The notes under the pieces: model-generated
The model's input: only the letters and a program-made list of their open reading frames with translations
The model's database searches: none
What the model was told of the DNA's origin: nothing
Assembly: GCA_964515555.1 (NCBI GenBank)
Contig: CAZEVY010000046.1
Coordinates: 1-37,516 of the forward strand
Length of the DNA stretch: 37,516 nucleotides
Reading direction: 5' to 3'
Origin: CAZEVY01 sp964515555
Lineage (GTDB): Bacteria > Acidobacteriota > Terriglobia > Bryobacterales > Bryobacteraceae
Position numbers and translations under genes: made by a program
Shown: positions 32,439 to 37,516 of the stretch, in pieces
Position numbering within the stretch: the first letter of the stretch is position 1
Layout of the letters: every line of letters starts with the position of its first letter

Positions 32439-32460
32439 CCGCCCAATCGAGCCTCCGGAC

Positions 32461-32484
32461 CGAGCCGCGACCGTGAGGGAGCGT
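32461..32484 (+). repeat. Dispersed GC-rich repeat, copy 5
   Basis: CGAGCCGCGACCGTGAGG followed by GAGCG. It lies in the 61-bp gap between the convergent ends of fabG and the unknown gene at 32500. Its core is identical to copy 1 at the prfA junction. Confidence 0.65.
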
Positions 32485-32499
32485 TCCGCCATGCGCCCG

Positions 32500-33075
32500 T
32501 CACCGCAGGTAAAACAGACTCAGCCGCGGCAACCCCGACCTTTCGAACAACCACCGGTCCAGGAACTGCTTCTCGAGCAGCATCAGTTGCTCCGCCGACA
32601 TCTTGCCGCGATACGGCGCCACCTGCCGATCCAGCTCCTGCCGCGCCGCGAACAAATCCTCGTCCGTCTGCCGCGTGCGTGCGATCGCGATCATCTTGTC
32701 TTCGAGCGCCGTCAGCCGCTGCTCGAGCTGCTCCAGGTCGCCATAATGCTCCTCAATCGCGCCGAGAATCTCGCGCACCGCCGACCCGGCCGCCGCGAAC
32801 TCGCCGCCAAGCTCCGCCGCCGGCGCCAGGTGCGCGCGCAGTTCATCCAGCGAAAACGGCGGCGCCGCCGGTTGCCGCGCCGGCAGGTTGCCGGCCATCC
32901 GCTCGGCCTCGTCCATGACCGCCTGAGTGCACCAGGCCAGGCCGTTGATCTTCTGCGTCCTGCGTTTGCGCGACCGCCATTTCTCGAAGGCCGCGTCGAT
33001 GCCCCGCAGCGCCGCCTCCAGCGGCACGCCCGCGTTCTTCCAGGTCTCGACCAGGGCCCAGTCGAGCGGCGACAT
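32500..33075 (-). CDS. Unknown helical protein, 191 residues
   Basis: A soluble, mainly helical protein that I cannot assign. It begins SPLDWALVETWKNAGVPLEAALRGIDAAFEKW, split in reading only, then a basic patch RSRKRRTQKIN and LAWCTQAVMDEAERM. Similar starts (SPRDW-x-L-VE-x-W, I-PL-x-V-x-x-GI) occur, from memory, in uncharacterised Acidobacteria proteins. The middle has a coiled-coil-like stretch (LEQLEQRLTALEDKMIAIAR) and the end a basic, aromatic tail (SGLPRLSLFYLR). No catalytic motif is visible; the basic patch could bind nucleic acid. A strong hairpin lies just before the start. Confidence 0.72.
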   Translation of the reverse strand: MSPLDWALVETWKNAGVPLEAALRGIDAAFEKWRSRKRRTQKINGLAWCTQAVMDEAERMAGNLPARQPAAPPFSLDELRAHLAPAAELGGEFAAAGSAVREILGAIEEHYGDLEQLEQRLTALEDKMIAIARTRQTDEDLFAARQELDRQVAPYRGKMSAEQLMLLEKQFLDRWLFERSGLPRLSLFYLR

Positions 33076-33082
33076 TAGAAAT

Positions 33083-33100
33083 AACGCGGTCCCCCGCGTT
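33083..33100 (-). terminator. Probable intrinsic terminator after coaX
   Basis: AACGCGG (33083-33089) and CCGCGTT (33094-33100) pair perfectly around a 4-nt loop. On the minus strand the hairpin is followed by ATTTCTA, a weak T-rich tract, 44 bp after the coaX stop. It lies 7 bp before the next start, so it may also act in the 5' leader of that gene. A second short pair GGAAAT/ATTTCC at 33105-33124 is next to it. Confidence 0.5.
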
Positions 33101-33143
33101 TTCTGGAAATGTTCCTCTATTTCCGTAAAATAGTTGAAGTAAT

Positions 33144-33908
33144 TCAGCGCTTCCGCTCCCAGATCAGCCGCAGGCCCTCCAGCGTCAAGTTCTCGTCGGC
33201 CTCGCGCAGGTAGCGTGACCCCTCGACGATCAGCGGCGCCTGGCCCCCCGTCGCGATCGTCCTGGTTTCAGGCCCGAGCTCGGCCACCAGCCGCTCCAGA
33301 ATGCCGTCGACCATTCCGACCGTCCCGTAATACAGGCCCGACTGGATGCTTCCGGTCGTGTTCGTCCCGATCAGCTTCTCCGGCCTCCGGAAGTCGACCA
33401 TCGGCAGTCGCGCCGCTTTGGCGAAGAGTCCTGAAATCGAAATGCCGATTCCCGCGCAGATCACGCCGCCGAGATACTCGGCGTTCTTCGACACACAATC
33501 GAACGTGATCGCCGTTCCGAGGTCGACCACCACGCAAGGGCCGCCGTACTTGTGAAAAGCGGCCACCCCGTTGACCACGCGGTCGGCGCCGACGTCGCGA
33601 GGATTGTCGTAGAGAATGCGGAGGCCCGTGTCGGTCTGGTGTGTCACGAACATCGCCGTCCGGTCGAAATACCGCTCCGACATCTGGGCGAGCGGCCCGT
33701 CGAGCGGCGGCACCACGCTGGCGACGATGACTCCGTCGATGGCCTGGGCGGCGAGACCGTCCATGGTGAAAAGGTTGCGGAAGAGCACACCCCACTCGTC
33801 GGCGGTTTGCTCGTGGATGGTGCGCAGCCGCCAACGGCGGAGAAGCCTCCCGCCGTCGAACAGCCCGATGGTGACGTTCGTGTTCCCGGCGTCGAGCGCG
33901 AGCAGCAT
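33144..33908 (-). CDS. coaX: Type III pantothenate kinase
   Basis: A 254-residue kinase for the first step of coenzyme A synthesis. Features of CoaX are MLLALDAGNTNVTIGLFDG, with the first Asp and the DxGNT phosphate motif, DNPRDVGADRVVNGVAA, VVVDLGTAITFDCVS and IGISISGLFAKAARLPMVD. The final segment IATGGQAPLIVEGS and a C-terminal helix LTLEGLRLIWERKR complete the fold. Length is normal. Type III enzymes need a monovalent cation and are not inhibited by CoA. The gene follows birA by 9 bp; the pair birA-coaX is common in bacteria. Confidence 0.95.
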   Translation of the reverse strand: MLLALDAGNTNVTIGLFDGGRLLRRWRLRTIHEQTADEWGVLFRNLFTMDGLAAQAIDGVIVASVVPPLDGPLAQMSERYFDRTAMFVTHQTDTGLRILYDNPRDVGADRVVNGVAAFHKYGGPCVVVDLGTAITFDCVSKNAEYLGGVICAGIGISISGLFAKAARLPMVDFRRPEKLIGTNTTGSIQSGLYYGTVGMVDGILERLVAELGPETRTIATGGQAPLIVEGSRYLREADENLTLEGLRLIWERKR

Positions 33909-33917
33909 GTACTCAGC

Positions 33918-34655
33918 TTATGCCGGACGCACGCCGCCCGCCATCACCAGGCTCGTCCGCCCATCGTCGGCGCGCAGGATGAGAAACCCGGAGGCGTCCA
34001 GGCCGTCGGTCACCCCGGTCAGCACGCGGTCCCCCTGGTCGACCGTGACGCGCTTCCCGTGAACGTAACTCGACGCATCGGCGAACGACCGCAGTATAGT
34101 CTCGTCGTCCAGCGCCGTGTACTGGTCGATGCGCTCCAGGAGCGACGCCAGCAGGTCGTCGCGGCGATGCTCGCGTCCCGTGACCAGCCGCAGCGACGTG
34201 GCCATCGCCGCAAGCGCCGCGGGGAACTCCGTGTGATTCACGTTCACGCCGACGCCCGCCAGCACCGCGGAGCCGTCGAGTTGGAGCAGGATGCCCGCGC
34301 ACTTTCGCCCGGCGGCGAGCACGTCGTTGGGCCACCGCAGATCGCAAGCGACGCCGCACGACTCGACGATCGCCTCGCGCGCCGCCAGCCCCACCGCCAG
34401 CGTGAGAATCGGCAACGCCTCGATCTGCCGCGACGGGCGCAGCACTACCGTGACATACAGCCCGGCGCCGCGCGGCGAATGCCAGTCGCGCCCGTAACGG
34501 CCCACTCCGGCCGTCTGCTCGTCGGCCGCGACCGCTGTTCCGCCGTCGCACCCGGCGCGCGCCAGCGCCTGCGCCGCCAGCATCGTCGAGTCGATGGTTT
34601 CGTGCCAATGAATCCCGCGCCCAGGAAGCGCGCGGCGGACTCGGTCGACGTCCAT
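33918..34655 (-). CDS. birA: Biotin-protein ligase, catalytic domain only
   Basis: A 245-residue ligase that attaches biotin to acetyl-CoA carboxylase and similar proteins. Motifs are WHETIDSTMLAAQALARAG, TAGVGRYGRDWHSPRGAGLY (a GRYGR form of the biotinyl-AMP loop GRGRxG), DLRWPNDVLAAGRKCAGIL and AVLAGVGVNVNHTEFP. A C-terminal SH3-like domain ends VTDGLDASGFLILRADDGR. There is no N-terminal helix-turn-helix, so this is a ligase without the repressor function of E. coli BirA. The ATG overlaps the nadC stop (TGATG), so translation is coupled. Confidence 0.94.
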   Translation of the reverse strand: MDVDRVRRALPGRGIHWHETIDSTMLAAQALARAGCDGGTAVAADEQTAGVGRYGRDWHSPRGAGLYVTVVLRPSRQIEALPILTLAVGLAAREAIVESCGVACDLRWPNDVLAAGRKCAGILLQLDGSAVLAGVGVNVNHTEFPAALAAMATSLRLVTGREHRRDDLLASLLERIDQYTALDDETILRSFADASSYVHGKRVTVDQGDRVLTGVTDGLDASGFLILRADDGRTSLVMAGGVRPA

Positions 34656-35473
34656 CAGTCCAACCGGAAGTTGAGATCGACCGAGGGCGCCGAGTGCGTG
34701 ATCGCACCGCAGGAGATGAAATCGGCGCCTGTCTCCGCGTAGGCGCGCACGTTCTCCAGCGTGATGCCGCCCGACAGCTCCACCTTCGCGCGCCCCCCGA
34801 TTCGCCCGATCCACCCGCGAGCTTGCTCCGGCGTCAGATTGTCGAGCAGCAGGTGCGCCGCACCGCAGGCGAGCGCTTCGTCCAGTTCGGCAATCGTACG
34901 CACCTCGATCTCGATCGGCACGCCTGCCCCGCGCGTCCTCTCCAGCGCCGCGCGCACGCCGCCCGCCGCGGCGATGTGATTGTTCTTGATCAGCACCGCA
35001 TCGAACAACCCCATCCGATGATTCACCACGCCGCCCGCCGCCGCCGCCATTTTTTCGAGCCGGCGCAGGCCGGGCGTCGTCTTGCGCGTGTCGAGGATGC
35101 GGCACCCGGTTCCCGCGACCGCGTCGGCATACCGGCGCGCGAGCGTCGCCACGCCGCTCAGCCGCTGAAGAAAATTCAGCGCGACCCGCTCGCGCGTCAG
35201 CAGCGCGCGCGCCGGACCTCGCACCGCCGCGATGCGCCGGCCGGCCCCCACCCGATCGCCGCTCGCGGCTTCGAGCGTGCAGTCGCCGTGAATCAGCGTC
35301 AGCAGCTCCACCCCGGCGACCACCATCGGCTCGCGCGCGTAGAAGCCGCCCGAGGCCGTGCGGTCGGCGGAAATGCACAGTCCGGTCGTGATGTCTCCCG
35401 CGCCGATGTCCTCCTCCAGCGCGCGGCGCACGGCCTCGCGCACTTCCGGATGCGATGTGTCGAACGCGCTCAC
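34655..35473 (-). CDS. nadC: Nicotinate-nucleotide pyrophosphorylase (quinolinate phosphoribosyltransferase)
   Basis: A 272-residue enzyme that makes nicotinate mononucleotide from quinolinate and PRPP. Features are ALEEDIGAGDITTGLC, LLTRERVALNFLQRLSGVAT, ILDTRKTTPGLRRLEKMA, VNHRMGLFDAVLIKNNHIA and VELSGGITLENVRAYAETG, which together are diagnostic of NadC. The GTG start at 35473 overlaps the valS stop (GTGA), which settles the start; the ORF stays open upstream only inside valS. The product would feed NadD, encoded about 8 kb to the left. Confidence 0.95.
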   Translation of the reverse strand: MSAFDTSHPEVREAVRRALEEDIGAGDITTGLCISADRTASGGFYAREPMVVAGVELLTLIHGDCTLEAASGDRVGAGRRIAAVRGPARALLTRERVALNFLQRLSGVATLARRYADAVAGTGCRILDTRKTTPGLRRLEKMAAAAGGVVNHRMGLFDAVLIKNNHIAAAGGVRAALERTRGAGVPIEIEVRTIAELDEALACGAAHLLLDNLTPEQARGWIGRIGGRAKVELSGGITLENVRAYAETGADFISCGAITHSAPSVDLNFRLD

Positions 35474-37516
35474 AGCGCCGCCAGCGCCGACCGCGTCTTG
35501 GCCAGTTGCGCTTCGTAGTCGGCGAGCTTCACGCGCATGCCCTCTACGACGTTCTCGGGAGCGCGCCCGAGGAAGGTGCCGTCGCCCAGCTGACGCTGGA
35601 GGCCGGCAATGTTCTTCTCGAGCTGCTCGATCTCCTTGGCGATGCGTTTGCGCAGCGCCTCCATCTGCGCTTCGGGAACTTCGAGCAGCAGATCGAACTC
35701 CGGCGTCGACCGGCGGCATCCCTTCGCGGGAGGCGCTTCGCGTTTCACGTCGACGGCGACGCCCGCCAGCCTGCGAATCGCCTCCGCATTCCCTTCCGTC
35801 ACCGCGGCGGCGGCGCCCGTCGAATACAACCCGCCCGCGAGCTGCGCCTTCGGGTCGAGTTTCATCTCGGCGCGGAGCGTGCGCGCCTCGGTGATGATCG
35901 CCTGGAGCAACGCCATCTCGCGTTCGGCGTCGGCGTCGGCCAGCGCGGCGTCGTGCACCGGATACGCGGCCAGACATACCGACTGTGGCTTGTCGAGACC
36001 CTCGCCGAGCCGGTGCCACAGCTCCTCGGTAAGAAACGGCATCGCCGGATGCAGGAGCCGCAGCGACGCCTCGTACACCGTAAGCGCGTTGCGCCAGTCG
36101 GCGTCGAGACCCGAGCCGTCGCGAAGGCGGAGCTTCTTCAATTCCAGGTACCAGTCGCAGAATTCGTGCCAGAAGAAATGCCATAGCGCCTGCCCGGCCT
36201 CGTGATACCGGTATTCGCCGATCGCGCGGTTGACGGCCTCGGCGCAGGCGTTGAAGCGGCTGAATATCCAGCGGTCTTCGAGAGGCGCGGGCTGCTCCAG
36301 GCGGGGGGCCGCCGCGGGCGCGGGCATCCAGGGCGCGACGCCGGATGTCTCCATCTTCATGAAGATCAGCCGGGAGGCGTTCCAGATCTTGTTGGCGAAG
36401 GCGCGCGAGGCGGGCAGCCGGTCCTCGGTCCAGACGACATCGGAGCCCGGCGCCGCGGCTGTGACCAGCGCCATGCGCACCGCATCTGTCCCGTATTTCT
36501 CGGTAATGTCCAGCGGGTCGACCGTATTTCCCCTGGTCTTCGACATCTTTTTCTTGTGCGCGTCGCGGACGATCCCGTGAATATGGACCTGGCGGAACGG
36601 CACGTCGCCCATGAACTCCAGGCCCATCATGATCATCCGCGCCACCCAGAAGAACAGGATCTCGTAGCCGACGATCATCAGCGACGTCGGATAGAACGCC
36701 CGCAGGTCCTCAGTGTCCTCCGGCCACCCCATCGTCGAAAACGGCCACAGTTGCGAGCTGAACCAGGTGTCGAGGACATCGGTATCCTGGGCGATATTGC
36801 CCGACCCGCACTCGGCGCAGTTCGCCGGCGCCTCGCGCGCCACGGTGATAACCGCGCAGTCCCCGCAGTGCCATGCCGGAATGCGATGCCCCCACCAAAG
36901 CTGCCGCGAGACGCACCAATCGCGGATATTGCGCATCCATTCGAAGTAAGTCTTCGTCCAATTCTCCGGAATGAACTGGATACGGCCGTCTTCCACGGCG
37001 GCGATGGCCGGCGCGGCCAGCTCCTTCATCCGCAGAAACCACTGTGTCGAGATCAGCGGCTCCACGATGGTCGTGCAACGCTGGCAGGCGCCCACGTTCA
37101 GCGTGTAGTCGGCGACGGTGTCGAGCAGCCCGGCCGCCTTCAGTGCGGCCAGCACCCGCTTTCGCGCCTCGAAGCGGTCGAGTCCCGCGAACTCGCCGGC
37201 CTCTGCGGTCATGTGCGCGGTTCCGTCGATCACCTGAATCTGCGGCAGGTTATGCCGCTTGCCGGCTTCGAGATCGTTGGGGTCGTGCGCCGGCGTCACC
37301 TTCACCGCGCCGGTGCCGAACTCCGGGTCGGCCACCTCGTCGAGAATAATCGGAATGTCGCGATTCATCAGCGGAAGCCGCACCGTCTTGCCGTGCAGGT
37401 CGCGATAGCGCTCGTCGCGCGGATTCACGGCGACCGCGGTGTCGCCCAGCATTGTCTCCGGTCGCGTGGTGGCGACCACCAGGTAACGGTCGGTTCCGTG
37501 CACCGGATAGCGGATG
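35470..37516 (-). CDS. valS: Valine-tRNA ligase, 5' partial
   Basis: The C-terminal roughly 680 residues of a class I tRNA synthetase; the start and the HIGH motif lie beyond the window end, and the frame is open to the last base. The editing domain begins VVATTRPETMLGDTAVAVNP. WMRNIRDWCVSRQLWWGHRIP and a zinc-ribbon-like CGDC...CAEC follow, then the ATP motif KMSKTRGNTVDPLD (KMSKS variant), the anticodon-binding helical domain (EFCDWYLELKKLRLRDGSG) and a C-terminal coiled coil (KRIAKEIEQLEKNIAGLQRQ) that contacts tRNA-Val. The C-terminal coiled coil and the WCVSRQLWWGHRIP segment identify ValS over IleS and LeuS. valS leads a chain nadC-birA-coaX on the same strand. Confidence 0.96.
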   Translation of the reverse strand, partial: IRYPVHGTDRYLVVATTRPETMLGDTAVAVNPRDERYRDLHGKTVRLPLMNRDIPIILDEVADPEFGTGAVKVTPAHDPNDLEAGKRHNLPQIQVIDGTAHMTAEAGEFAGLDRFEARKRVLAALKAAGLLDTVADYTLNVGACQRCTTIVEPLISTQWFLRMKELAAPAIAAVEDGRIQFIPENWTKTYFEWMRNIRDWCVSRQLWWGHRIPAWHCGDCAVITVAREAPANCAECGSGNIAQDTDVLDTWFSSQLWPFSTMGWPEDTEDLRAFYPTSLMIVGYEILFFWVARMIMMGLEFMGDVPFRQVHIHGIVRDAHKKKMSKTRGNTVDPLDITEKYGTDAVRMALVTAAAPGSDVVWTEDRLPASRAFANKIWNASRLIFMKMETSGVAPWMPAPAAAPRLEQPAPLEDRWIFSRFNACAEAVNRAIGEYRYHEAGQALWHFFWHEFCDWYLELKKLRLRDGSGLDADWRNALTVYEASLRLLHPAMPFLTEELWHRLGEGLDKPQSVCLAAYPVHDAALADADAEREMALLQAIITEARTLRAEMKLDPKAQLAGGLYSTGAAAAVTEGNAEAIRRLAGVAVDVKREAPPAKGCRRSTPEFDLLLEVPEAQMEALRKRIAKEIEQLEKNIAGLQRQLGDGTFLGRAPENVVEGMRVKLADYEAQLAKTRSALAAL

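Overview
The window is a high-GC draft scaffold. A run of exactly 100 N at 15503-15602 is a placeholder gap. It most likely comes from an Acidobacteriota genome of the Bryobacterales/Solibacter type. That placement is inferred from a combination of features: an ADOP-type orphan FtsX/MacB permease, a membrane-linked Ser/Thr kinase, an SBBP-type beta-propeller remnant, Tat-dependent Gfo/Idh/MocA and cupin proteins, and dense ATGA/GTGA-coupled operons. No rRNA, tRNA or CRISPR array was seen.

Left part (1-4235): the 3' end of a respiratory molybdoenzyme operon. It holds an Fe-S beta subunit (cut by the window edge), a heme-b gamma subunit and a TorD/NarJ-type chaperone. Next come a convergent YwiC-like membrane protein and a Crp/Fnr-type regulator interrupted by one in-frame TAG. 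The layout resembles ethylbenzene dehydrogenase, dimethylsulfide dehydrogenase, selenate and chlorate reductase operons. The catalytic subunit lies outside the window, so the substrate is unknown.

Scar region (4360-6532): a secreted protein gene with two compensating frameshifts, the N-terminus of an SBBP-type protein, the nuclease end of a GpA-type phage terminase, and a 22-residue stub of an FAD oxidoreductase. The last three abut each other. This is a rearrangement or prophage scar, or an assembly chimera.

Housekeeping blocks: prfA - GT87 membrane protein - prmC - dinB (minus strand, every junction overlapping), then a secreted TQGYWKNH-motif protein. Next come a Gfo/Idh/MocA oxidoreductase, a cupin with a 64-residue partner, a PfkB sugar kinase, a GT39-like membrane protein containing the assembly gap, a six-TM Ser/Thr kinase and the ADOP permease.

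Cell-envelope block (20623-26748): a membrane-anchored protein with a degenerate MPN/JAB domain, a methyltransferase with a C-terminal beta domain, signal peptidase I, and a 764-residue protein joining penicillin-binding transpeptidase, SpoIID and peptidase-MA-like domains.

Right part (26847-37516): nadD, a small anchored protein, an FAD oxidoreductase/methyltransferase pair, a MITE-like element, ribF, an MBL hydrolase, a DUF1844 protein, fabG, an unknown protein, then coaX, birA, nadC and valS (cut by the window end). NAD, FMN/FAD, CoA and biotin-transfer genes are concentrated here.

A short GC-rich repeat with the core GAGCCGCGA(C/G)CGTGAG recurs at five loci. One copy supplies the last codons and stop of prfA and the start of the next gene. 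Another sits inside the 105-bp MITE-like element whose inverted repeat supplies the ribF stop codon.
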